64,000 bases of DNA from Microvirga calopogonii (lineage in GTDB: Bacteria > Pseudomonadota > Alphaproteobacteria > Rhizobiales > Beijerinckiaceae). The notes below the pieces were generated by a model, which ran no database searches, was not told where the DNA came from, and was given only the letters and a program-made list of their open reading frames with translations. The DNA is taken from the NCBI RefSeq assembly GCF_003347665.1, contig NZ_QDGA01000001.1, positions 62,001-126,000 of the forward strand. The letters run 5' to 3'. The position numbers were made by a program, and so were the translations under genes. Positions 36,313-43,700 of this stretch are shown here, piece after piece. The stretch's first letter is position 1. Every line of letters starts with the position of its first letter.

Positions 36313-36330
36313 AGTTCCTCCAGAAAGTTC

Positions 36331-37089
36331 TCAACGGGCGAGCCATCCGCCATCCACCGGCAAAACGACACCGTGAATGTAATTTGCGGCTGACGATGCC
36401 AGGAAGACGGCAGCGCCGCCGAGATCCGTCGGATCGCCCCATCGCCCGGCGGGGATACGCCCGAGAATTTCGCCGCTTCGTTTGGGATCATTGCGGAGCG
36501 CCTCCGTGTTGTTGGTCACGAAGTAGCCCGGCGCGATGGCATTCACGTTGATGCCTTTCCCCGCCCATTCGCAGGCGAGCAACCGCGTGAGCCCGGCCAG
36601 CCCGCTCTTGCTCGCGGTATAAGACGGAATGCGGATTCCGCCTTGGAAGGACAGGAGCGAAGCGATGTTGATGATCTTGCCGCCGCGCTCGTCCGCCAGC
36701 ATGGTACGGGCTGCCGCTTGGGACAGGAAGAATGTGGATTTGAGATTGACGTTCATCACGTCGTCCCAATCCTTCTCCGTGAAGTCGATGGCATCCGCGC
36801 GGCGGATGATGCCGGCGTTGTTGACGAGGATGTCGATCCGTCCGTTGACCGACGTCGCCTCGGCGACGATGCGCTCGACGGGTTCGAGGCTCGACAGATC
36901 CGCCTGCACGGAATGAAAGTCCGCGCCTGCATCCCGGCACAGGCGCTCGGTCTCGTCCATGGCCGAGCGTCCCACGGCCACGATGGAAGCGCCTGCTTGC
37001 GCCAGCGCGACGGCGATCGCCTGGCCGAGCCCGGTATTGGCCCCGGTCACGACCGCCGTCTTGCCGGTCAGATCGATGGAATACGTCAT
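36331..37089 (-). CDS. kduD: 2-dehydro-3-deoxy-D-gluconate 5-dehydrogenase (2-deoxy-D-gluconate 3-dehydrogenase)
   Basis: The 252-residue classical SDR has the cofactor motif TGANTGLGQ near 14-22, NNAG near 90, a catalytic Ser near 140 (IASLLSFQGG) and YTASKSG near 155, ending in the typical VDGGWLAR. KduD reduces 2,5-diketo-3-deoxygluconate to 2-keto-3-deoxygluconate, after KduI. The ATG at 37089 has GAGG 8 bases upstream; the longer open frame overlaps kduI and is not real. It lies 10 bases after kduI. Confidence 0.9.
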   Translation of the reverse strand: MTYSIDLTGKTAVVTGANTGLGQAIAVALAQAGASIVAVGRSAMDETERLCRDAGADFHSVQADLSSLEPVERIVAEATSVNGRIDILVNNAGIIRRADAIDFTEKDWDDVMNVNLKSTFFLSQAAARTMLADERGGKIINIASLLSFQGGIRIPSYTASKSGLAGLTRLLACEWAGKGINVNAIAPGYFVTNNTEALRNDPKRSGEILGRIPAGRWGDPTDLGGAAVFLASSAANYIHGVVLPVDGGWLAR

Positions 37090-37099
37090 CGCACGATCC

Positions 37100-37936
37100 T
37101 CACCGCAACGAGTCCATGGGCACCATGTCCATGTCGGTGAAGTCCTGGTTGTCGCCGCCCATGGCCCAGACGAAGGTGTAGTTGCTGGTGCCGACACCCG
37201 AATGGATGGACCAGCCCGGAGAGAGGATCGCCTGCTCGTTGGCGACGACGAGATGCTTCGTCTCGTCGGGCTCGCCCATGAAATGGAACACGCGTGTGTC
37301 GGGCTGCATGTCGAAATAGACATAGACTTCCGAGCGACGGTCGTGCACGTGAGCCGGCATGGTGTTCCACATGCTGCCGGGCTTTAGCTGCGTCATGCCG
37401 AGAACGAGCTGGGCCGAGCGGCACACCTCGGGATGAATCATCTGGAAGATCGTGCGGACATTGCCGTTCGCCGCATCGCCCAGATCGACCCGGCGGGCGC
37501 GGTCGAGGCCGATCTTCACGGTCTCGAAACGGGCATGGGCCGGCGTGCTCACGAGATAGAACTTCGCCGGATTGCTCTCGTCGAGGCTCTCGAAGCAGAC
37601 GTCCTTCGTGCCCATGGCGATGTAGAGGGCGTCGCGGGGTCCGAGGTTGTGGACCTCGCCGTCCGTATGCACGCGCCCCGCCCCGCCGAGATTGACGACG
37701 CCGAGCTCGCGGCGGTCCAGGAAGTTCGGAGAGCCGATCTGCTTGTGCGTTTCAAGCCTGATCGCTCCGGCGGCCGGTGTCGCGCCCCCGACGACAAGCC
37801 GGTCGATATGGCTGTAGGTCAGCCTGACCTCGCCGGGAACGAACAGCGTCTCGATCAGGAAGTGCCGGCGCAGTTCGGCCGTGCTGAAATGGCGGACTGC
37901 CTCGGGATGGCATACCTGCCGGATGTCGATGGTCAT
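37100..37936 (-). CDS. kduI: 5-dehydro-4-deoxy-D-glucuronate isomerase
   Basis: The length of 278 residues equals the usual KduI size. Recognisable stretches are ETLFVPGEVRLTYSHIDR near 30, RRELGVVNLGGAG near 75 and the cupin metal site with MPAHVHDRRSEVYVYFD around 190-205. KduI converts 5-keto-4-deoxyuronate to 2,5-diketo-3-deoxygluconate in uronate/pectin breakdown. Two adjacent ATG codons exist; the second (37936) has the better spacing from GAGAGG. It follows the TRAP DctM gene by 23 bases, linking uptake directly to catabolism. Confidence 0.93.
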   Translation of the reverse strand: MTIDIRQVCHPEAVRHFSTAELRRHFLIETLFVPGEVRLTYSHIDRLVVGGATPAAGAIRLETHKQIGSPNFLDRRELGVVNLGGAGRVHTDGEVHNLGPRDALYIAMGTKDVCFESLDESNPAKFYLVSTPAHARFETVKIGLDRARRVDLGDAANGNVRTIFQMIHPEVCRSAQLVLGMTQLKPGSMWNTMPAHVHDRRSEVYVYFDMQPDTRVFHFMGEPDETKHLVVANEQAILSPGWSIHSGVGTSNYTFVWAMGGDNQDFTDMDMVPMDSLR

Positions 37937-37959
37937 CATTACCTCTCGGATGCGGTGAT

Positions 37960-39240
37960 TTAGCGGAACAGGGCCGGAAGCCCGAGCGACAGGCCGGGGA
38001 TGTAGGTGACGAGCAGCAGCACGAAGACGCTGGCGCCAAGGAACGGCCAGATGGTCTTCATGGCCTCGCCGATGGTGATCTTTCCGACCGCGCATCCGAC
38101 GAAGAGCACTGAGCCCACCGGCGGAGTGTTGAGACCGATGCCGGCATTGAGGATGAGGATCACGCCGAAATGCACCGGGTCGATGCCGAAGGCCTTGATC
38201 ACGGGCAGGAAGATCGGCGTGCAGATGATGATCATCGGCGCCATGTCCATGAAGGTCCCGAGCACCAGCAGGATGACGTTGATGAGCAGCAGCACCACAA
38301 TGGGATTGTCCGACACGCTCCTCATGAGCGAGATCGTGGCCTGCGGTACCTGCAGGAAGGCCATGAGCCAGCCGAATGCACTGGCCGTGCCGATGACGAG
38401 CAGGACCATGGCGGTGGTGCGCACGGCTCCCAGCGTCGCCTCGACGAAGCTCTCCCAGTTCATCTCGCGATAGACCAGGAGCGTAACGAGCAGCGCATAG
38501 ACGACCGCGATGCAGGAACTCTCCGCCGCCGTGAAGACTCCTGAGCGCACGCCGCCGAAGATGATGAAGATCAGCAGGATTCCCGGCACGGCCGATACGA
38601 AGAAATAGGCCAGCATCCGGAAGCCTGGGAAGGGATCGGCCGGATAGCCACGGCGCACGGCCACCACATAGGCCGTGACCATCAGGGCGGCGGCCAGAAG
38701 AAGTCCCGGCACCACGCCGGCGGTGAAGAGATCCGCCACCGAGATCGTGCCGCCGGCCGCGATCGAATAGATGATCATGTTGTGGGACGGCGGGATGAGC
38801 AGCGCGATGATGGCCGCATTCACCGTCACATTGACGCTGTAGTCCTTGGCATAACCCCGCTTCTCCATCTGTGGGATCATGATGCCGCCGATGGCGGAAG
38901 CGTCGGCAATCGCCGAGCCTGAAATGCCGCCGAAGAGCGTCGAGGCCACCACGTTCACCTGGCCCAGGCCGCCGCGCAGATGCCCGACGAAGCCGGCCGC
39001 CAGGCGGATCAGACGGTCGGCGATGCCTCCGCGCATCATCAGGTCGCCCGCATAGATGAAAAACGGGATCGCCATCATGGCGAAGGCGTTCATGCCGGAA
39101 TTGAGCTGCTGGAACACCACCACCGGCGGCAGCTGCATGTAGAGCACCGTCGCCAGCGACGCGATGCCGAGACAGAATGCGACCGGCGTGCCGATGATGA
39201 GCAGGAGCGTGAAGACGCCGAAGAGAACCCACATCTCCAT
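37960..39240 (-). CDS. TRAP transporter large permease subunit (DctM family), uronate operon
   Basis: The 426-residue polytopic protein has about 12 membrane segments and the DctM motifs LFGGISGSAIADASAIGGI near 115, IIALLIPPSHNMIIYS near 150 and GIGLNTPPVGSVLFVG near 370. It transports the ligand captured by the DctP gene at the head of this operon. AAGGAG precedes the ATG at 39240, and the DctQ stop is only 4 bases away. The downstream kdu genes suggest an unsaturated galacturonate-type substrate. Confidence 0.93.
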   Translation of the reverse strand: MEMWVLFGVFTLLLIIGTPVAFCLGIASLATVLYMQLPPVVVFQQLNSGMNAFAMMAIPFFIYAGDLMMRGGIADRLIRLAAGFVGHLRGGLGQVNVVASTLFGGISGSAIADASAIGGIMIPQMEKRGYAKDYSVNVTVNAAIIALLIPPSHNMIIYSIAAGGTISVADLFTAGVVPGLLLAAALMVTAYVVAVRRGYPADPFPGFRMLAYFFVSAVPGILLIFIIFGGVRSGVFTAAESSCIAVVYALLVTLLVYREMNWESFVEATLGAVRTTAMVLLVIGTASAFGWLMAFLQVPQATISLMRSVSDNPIVVLLLINVILLVLGTFMDMAPMIIICTPIFLPVIKAFGIDPVHFGVILILNAGIGLNTPPVGSVLFVGCAVGKITIGEAMKTIWPFLGASVFVLLLVTYIPGLSLGLPALFR

Positions 39241-39244
39241 GACA

Positions 39245-39784
39245 TCACTCCTTCACGGCTGCGAGACGCGGCTCGTCCGCGCGCACCAAGGGCACTTCTT
39301 CTCCTGCGAGCAGGAGGCGAACGAGCTTTTCCAGGGAAAACAAGGCGATCAGAACGCCGCCGACCGCGAGGGGCACGTAGTCGAAGCCCTGCGGGATCGG
39401 CAGGCCCGGCATCAGGGCGGACCAGGTTTCCACCGCCAGAGCCGTGCCGTACCAGGCCATGGCGGCTCCGAAGAGCATCACCAGCACCTCGGTGACGGCG
39501 AGCATGATCTGACGCAGGCCGTGCGGCGCGTAATGAAGGGCGATCTCGAAGCCAAGATGGTTGCCCTCGCGCACGCCCACGGCGGAGCCGAGCAGGATGA
39601 ACCAGCTCATGAGAAGCAGCGAGGCCGGCTCCGTCCAGCTCGGCGACTGGTTCAGCACATAGCGGCCGAACACCTGCCAGGCGACGAAGAGGGTCATTGC
39701 GACGAGGCCGATCCCGGCGATCCAGAGAGCCGCCCGATTCACGACGGCGAGGATGCGGGACAGCGCGGCAAGTTCAGCACGCAT
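39245..39784 (-). CDS. TRAP transporter small permease subunit (DctQ family), uronate operon
   Basis: The protein of about 179 residues has four membrane segments; the DctQ-like central motif reads GVREGNHLGFEIALHYAP. The start is taken at ATG 39784, with GGAG about 10 bases upstream; a start at 39808 is also open. It lies between the DctP gene (73 bases upstream) and the DctM gene (4 bases downstream). Confidence 0.88.
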   Translation of the reverse strand: MRAELAALSRILAVVNRAALWIAGIGLVAMTLFVAWQVFGRYVLNQSPSWTEPASLLLMSWFILLGSAVGVREGNHLGFEIALHYAPHGLRQIMLAVTEVLVMLFGAAMAWYGTALAVETWSALMPGLPIPQGFDYVPLAVGGVLIALFSLEKLVRLLLAGEEVPLVRADEPRLAAVKE

Positions 39785-39857
39785 CGGTGAGGGTCTCCGG
39801 TGGAGCAAGAGACGGACCGGCCCTCAAGCCGATCCGCTGGCATCGGTATGGGGAGGC

Positions 39858-40838
39858 TCAGTTCATCGCCTGGATGCGGGAGACGAGCTCCTTTACCTTC
39901 GCGTCCTTGGCGTATTTCTCGTAAACGGGCTTCATGGCGTCGATGAAAGGCTGCTTGTCGACGTTGTTGATCTGGCTGCCGCTCGCCCGGATCTTCTTCT
40001 CGGCGTCCTTCTCGCGGGCCTCCCAGAGCTCGCGCATCTTCACGACGGACTCCTTCGCCGTCTCGCGCACCGCCTTCTGGTCTTCCGGCGAGAGCTTGTC
40101 GAAGCTCCTCTTCGACATCACCAGGACTTCCGGCGACATGGAATGCTCCGTCAGGGAGTAGAACTTCGCCACTTCGAAGTGGCGGAAGGAATCGTAGCTC
40201 GGCCAGTTGTTCTCGGCGCCGTCCACCACGCCGGTCTGAAGCGCGGAATAGACCTCGCCCGGAGGCATCGGCGTTGCGTTGGCGCCAAGTGCATTCACCA
40301 TATCGAGGAAGAGATCCGACTGGATCACACGTACCTTCATGCCCTTCAGATCGGCCGGCGTGTTGATGGGGCGCTTGGAATTGTAGAACGAGCGCGCGCC
40401 CGAGTCGTAGAAGGCGAGCGCCACCAGCCCATGCGGTTCGAAAGCCTTGAGGATCTGGTCGCCGACAGGGCCATCCATGGTCTTGCGCATGTGGTCGACA
40501 GACCGGAAGATGAAGGGCAGCGACGGGACCAGCGTCTCAGGGATCAGATTGTTGAACGGGCCCATGTTGATCCGGTTCAGGTCGATCACGCCGAAACGGG
40601 TCTGCTCGATGGTGTCCTTTTCCTGTCCGAGCTGCGCGGAATGGAACACCTGCACCTTGTAGCGGCCGTTGGTCTTCTTTTCGAGCAGGGAGCCGAAATA
40701 CTTCACGGCTTCGACGGTGGGGTATCCGTCCGGGTGGATATCGGCCGAGCGCAGAGTCGTCTGGGCGCCGGCCGAGCCGCTCATGAAAGCCGCCCATACG
40801 CCAAGAGCGGTGGCGGCAAGGGTTCTCCTGGTGACCAT
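39858..40838 (-). CDS. TRAP transporter substrate-binding protein (DctP family), uronate operon
   Basis: The 326-residue periplasmic protein has a twin-Arg-like but ordinary signal region (MVTRRTLAATALGVWAAF) cleaved near SAGA-QTT. The binding motif GMKVRVIQSDLFLDMVNAL with its central Arg and the following PPGEVYSALQTGVVDGAENN are DctP hallmarks. The ribosome site is very strong (AAGGAGG). It is the first gene of a six-gene operon ending in kdgF, so it probably binds unsaturated oligo- or mono-uronates; the ligand is an inference. Confidence 0.92.
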   Translation of the reverse strand: MVTRRTLAATALGVWAAFMSGSAGAQTTLRSADIHPDGYPTVEAVKYFGSLLEKKTNGRYKVQVFHSAQLGQEKDTIEQTRFGVIDLNRINMGPFNNLIPETLVPSLPFIFRSVDHMRKTMDGPVGDQILKAFEPHGLVALAFYDSGARSFYNSKRPINTPADLKGMKVRVIQSDLFLDMVNALGANATPMPPGEVYSALQTGVVDGAENNWPSYDSFRHFEVAKFYSLTEHSMSPEVLVMSKRSFDKLSPEDQKAVRETAKESVVKMRELWEAREKDAEKKIRASGSQINNVDKQPFIDAMKPVYEKYAKDAKVKELVSRIQAMN

Positions 40839-41030
40839 GATCTTCCTCCTTAGGCTTCCTCAGGTGCGTTATTGTTTCAGACCAAGCCCTTCGCCGGCTT
40901 GCCCTGCGCCATGAGCCCGTGCGACTCATCGGGCGGGACCGGATGCCGCTTGCCGCGGCTTACCTGGTCGACGATTGTATGGTAGTATGCACTTATATGT
41001 TACGCAACCCGCCAAAAGAATGAGATTGCC
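40839..41030. promoter_or_regulatory. Divergent promoter region of the uronate operon and its GntR regulator
   Basis: The 192-base region contains one AT-rich block (about 40970-41005) with a short direct repeat GTATG-GTA-GTATG. This is the most likely place for promoters and the regulator's site. On the leftward strand a TACAAT hexamer in this block could serve as a -10 box. No perfect palindrome was found. Confidence 0.4.
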
Positions 41031-41711
41031 GTGAACACGCCCTTCCCTGTCGGCCAAGGCTCCGCTGCCCAACGCATCGAGAACGAGCTGCGCCGCCTGA
41101 TCATTGCCCTGGAGCTTCCACCCGGAAGCCGGCTTTCCGAGCAGGACATCGCCGAGCGCCATGGGGTCTCGCGCCAACCGGTGCGCGAAGCGCTGATCGG
41201 CCTCGCGAGGACCCGTCTGGTGGAGATCCAGCCGCAGCGCGGCACGACGGTCGTGAAGATTTCGGTGCGCAAGATGATGGAGGCGCGGTTCGTCCGGGAG
41301 GCCATCGAGACGGCGGTCGTGCGCCGCGCCTGCTCATCCTTCGATCCGCAGAGCCGGGAACGGATCGACGATGTCCTCGAAATGCAGGAGCAGGCCGCCC
41401 GGCGGAACGACCACGACGCCTTCCAGCGCTACGACGAGCTATTCCACATCGCGTTGGCCGAAGGGGCTGGATGCCCCCTCGCCTGGGAGGCCGTTCAAGA
41501 CATCAAGGCCCATATGGACCGGGTCTGCCAGCTGACGCTGCCCAGCCCGGAGGCGATGCTGCCCCTGATCGACCAGCACCGTGCCATCGTGACGGCCATC
41601 GACAGCCGCAACGAGGATGCCGCGGCAGAAGCCATGCGCCGGCATCTCACGGAGATCCTGCGCGCCCTGCCGCGCGTCGAGGCCGAGAACCCGGAGCTGT
41701 TCAGCTCGTGA
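41031..41711 (+). CDS. GntR family transcriptional regulator (FCD domain)
   Basis: The 226-residue protein has an N-terminal winged helix (about 15-80; LPPGSRLSEQDIAERHGVS then RQPVREALIGLA) and a C-terminal all-helical FCD ligand-binding domain (about 90-215; RFVREAIETAVVRRA, then DELFHIALAEGAG and the metal-site His in IDQHRAIVTAI). The FCD subgroup includes uronate regulators UxuR and ExuR. The start is GTG with a weak ribosome site. It is divergent from the TRAP-kdu operon and probably represses it until a uronate intermediate binds. Confidence 0.9.
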   Translation: MNTPFPVGQGSAAQRIENELRRLIIALELPPGSRLSEQDIAERHGVSRQPVREALIGLARTRLVEIQPQRGTTVVKISVRKMMEARFVREAIETAVVRRACSSFDPQSRERIDDVLEMQEQAARRNDHDAFQRYDELFHIALAEGAGCPLAWEAVQDIKAHMDRVCQLTLPSPEAMLPLIDQHRAIVTAIDSRNEDAAAEAMRRHLTEILRALPRVEAENPELFSS

Positions 41712-41728
41712 GGGACGGCTTATAGCAG

Positions 41729-41891
41729 GTGGCACCTCCCCGTCATTCCGGGGCGAGCGTGAGCGAGAACCCGGAACCCATAATCACGACGCGGAAGGAA
41801 AGAGCGAGCGGCGTCACACCTCTTCCTGAAACGTCAGCGGCTATGGGTTCCGGGCTCCGCTGCGCGGCCCCGGAATGACGGTGGTGGCACC
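41729..41891. repeat. MITE-like palindromic element flanked by 9-bp direct repeats
   Basis: The outer inverted repeat CCGTCATTCCGGGGC (41741-41755) matches GCCCCGGAATGACGG (41867-41881) perfectly over 15 bp. A nested repeat CCCGGAACCCATA (41771-41783) matches TATGGGTTCCGGG (41842-41854) over 13 bp. The direct repeat GGTGGCACC occurs immediately outside on both sides (41729-41737 and 41883-41891), like a target-site duplication. No transposase is encoded. CCGTCATTCCGGGGC-type palindromes are familiar intergenic repeats in Rhizobiales. It lies between convergent genes, where it could also act as a terminator. Confidence 0.8.
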
Positions 41892-41893
41892 GA

Positions 41894-42349
41894 TCACGAC
41901 CGCAGCACGAAAGCCGTCGTTGACTTGATCCGTTCCATCGCAAATCTCGACGTGACGTTCTTGAGGGGAATGGCCTTCACCAACTGCTTATAAAAGCTGT
42001 CGTAGGCCGCCATGTCGGGCACGACGACGCGCAGGATGTAGTCCACGTCGCCGGCCATGCGGTAGATTTCCATAACCTCGGGAATGCCGGACACGAATTC
42101 CGCGAATTGCTGCATCCAGCTCTCGGAGTGGTCATAGGCCTCCACGGCCACGAATGCCGTCAGGCTGAGGCCGATCTTGTCCGGATCGACCAGCGCCACC
42201 CGCCGCTGAATGACGCCCGAGGATTCGAGCCGCTGGATCCGTTTCCAGCAAGGCGTCTGGGACAGGTTCACGCGCTGGGCGAGCTCCGCCACGGAGATAC
42301 TGGCGTCCTCTTGGAGGAACCTCAGGATTTTGGCATCGATTGCGTCCAT
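41894..42349 (-). CDS. Lrp/AsnC family transcriptional regulator
   Basis: The 151-residue protein has an N-terminal helix-turn-helix (1-60; SVAELAQRVNLSQTPCWKRI) and a C-terminal RAM/effector domain (about 65-140; EVMEIYRMAGDVDYILRVVV). Lrp-type regulators bind amino acids and often control the adjacent divergent operon and themselves. The ATG at 42349 has AGGA 6 bases upstream. A GTTCT-N6-AGAAC palindrome lies 36-51 bases upstream of its start, and another lies further towards the MetQ-like gene. Confidence 0.92.
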   Translation of the reverse strand: MDAIDAKILRFLQEDASISVAELAQRVNLSQTPCWKRIQRLESSGVIQRRVALVDPDKIGLSLTAFVAVEAYDHSESWMQQFAEFVSGIPEVMEIYRMAGDVDYILRVVVPDMAAYDSFYKQLVKAIPLKNVTSRFAMERIKSTTAFVLRS

Positions 42350-42384
42350 CGATTGTCCTACCGGCGTTTCGCGAGCCCCTTTAT

Positions 42385-42400
42385 GTTCTTTATACAGAAC
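42385..42400. promoter_or_regulatory. Candidate Lrp-type operator 1
   Basis: GTTCT-TTATAC-AGAAC is a perfect 5-bp inverted repeat with a 6-base AT-rich spacer, 36 bases upstream of the regulator's own ATG, a position that fits autoregulation. Confidence 0.5.
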
Positions 42401-42555
42401 GAGGTCAAGCCAATCGGACGCACTGAGACCACGACCCAGGACCTATAGGCAATCGAGATAGACGCAAAAACTAGGAATTCCGGCATTCGTGTAAGGAAGA
42501 AGAATTTTTCGCCTGCCCGCGCTGGAACCAGAAGAAGTTTTTTCTTTGCATCCGT

Positions 42556-42571
42556 GTTCTAAAAAAAGAAC
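42556..42571. promoter_or_regulatory. Candidate Lrp-type operator 2
   Basis: GTTCT-AAAAAA-AGAAC repeats the same arms and spacing as the site at 42385; with one more base on each side the arms are 6 bp (TGTTCT/AGAACA). It lies 225 bases upstream of the MetQ-like gene. Confidence 0.5.
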
Positions 42572-42796
42572 AATCTAATTGACCCGGACGCATTCGCTGG
42601 GCACCATTTCGTCAAGTCTCCGGAATGCGGAATGGGTCTTTTGCATCAGCATAGGAAAGTATCTGCCTGCGGCAGATCAGATTTTCAAAGATGTCAAAGC
42701 TCATGACGCGGCGAAACGACGGCCACACATCTTAAGTGGCTCATCGGGAGGCAGGCAACTTCACGTTCTTTTCTTTCAAACCCGAGGTCCCGTTCG

Positions 42797-43669
42797 ATGC
42801 TGATCCGAGCTTTCTCCGCATGGAGCCACCGCCGACCAAGCGCAAAGACCCTGCCGCTCCTGGCCCTTCTTGCCGCCTCCGCCTGGGCCCTCGTGGCGGC
42901 CCCTGCTCACGCGGAGCCGCCCCTGAAGATCGGCATCAATTCGGGCCTCTCGGCCGATGCGGTGCACCAGGCGGTCAAGGAAGCCAAGGAGCAGGGGCTC
43001 GACGTGAAGGTGATCGAGTTCACCGACTGGATCACGCCCAATGCCGCCCTCGTGAACAAGGACATCGACGCGAATTACTTCCAGCATATCCCCTTCCTGG
43101 AGGATGCGAAGAAGGCTCGCGGCTATGATTTCGTATCCGTCGGCGTCGGGACGATGTCCAAGGTCGGCCTCTACTCGAAGAAGTACAAGAGCATCGCGGA
43201 CCTGCCCAACGGCGCAAAGGTCGCCATTGCCAACGATCCGGTGAACGGCGGGCGGGGTCTCGTTCTCCTCGAACGTGTCGGCTTGATCAAGCTCAGGGAA
43301 GGCCTGGACTACAAGGCTACCGTCGCCGACATCGTGTCCAATCCGAAGAACATCAAGATCACCGAACTCGTCGCCCAGCAACTGCCGACCGCCCTCGACG
43401 ACGTGGATCTGGGACAGGGCTACCCTGCAACTCTCAAGCAATACAACATCGATCCGAACTCGGCCCTGATCTTCGACAACGTCCAGAAGCGCTTCGCCAT
43501 CCAGTGGGTGGTGCGCGCGGAAGACGCCGAGAATCCGCGGATCAAGAAGTTCGTCTCGATCTATCAGAACTCGCCCGAGGTCAAAGCCACCCTCAAGAAG
43601 CATTTCGGCGACATGACCGTTCCTGCGTGGGATCTCCCGCAGGCGGCCGCCGCCAATCCGACGAACTGA
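42797..43669 (+). CDS. MetQ/NlpA family ABC transporter substrate-binding protein
   Basis: The 290-residue periplasmic protein has a signal peptide ending AAPAHA-EPP near residue 39. Because no Cys follows, it is not the lipoprotein form. MetQ/NlpA family sequence features are DWITPNAALVNKDIDANYFQH around 75-95, VAIANDPVNGGRGLVLLE and FAIQWVVRAEDAENP. Members bind methionine or other amino-acid or sulfur compounds. GAGG lies 9 bases before the ATG. It heads an operon with two flavin monooxygenase-type enzymes and a MetI-like permease, suggesting an organosulfur ligand; this is inference. Confidence 0.9.
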   Translation: MLIRAFSAWSHRRPSAKTLPLLALLAASAWALVAAPAHAEPPLKIGINSGLSADAVHQAVKEAKEQGLDVKVIEFTDWITPNAALVNKDIDANYFQHIPFLEDAKKARGYDFVSVGVGTMSKVGLYSKKYKSIADLPNGAKVAIANDPVNGGRGLVLLERVGLIKLREGLDYKATVADIVSNPKNIKITELVAQQLPTALDDVDLGQGYPATLKQYNIDPNSALIFDNVQKRFAIQWVVRAEDAENPRIKKFVSIYQNSPEVKATLKKHFGDMTVPAWDLPQAAAANPTN

Positions 43670-43700
43670 CCAAGAACCAAAGATCGAGCCGGGTGAGGCC

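Larger units (their letters stand above)
42350..42796. promoter_or_regulatory. Divergent intergenic region between the Lrp-type regulator and the sulfur-type operon
   Basis: The 447-base region has no gene that I can support. It contains two matching palindromes (listed separately), a T/A-rich stretch at about 42530-42580 that may hold a promoter, and ordinary sequence up to the MetQ-like start. Confidence 0.5.
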
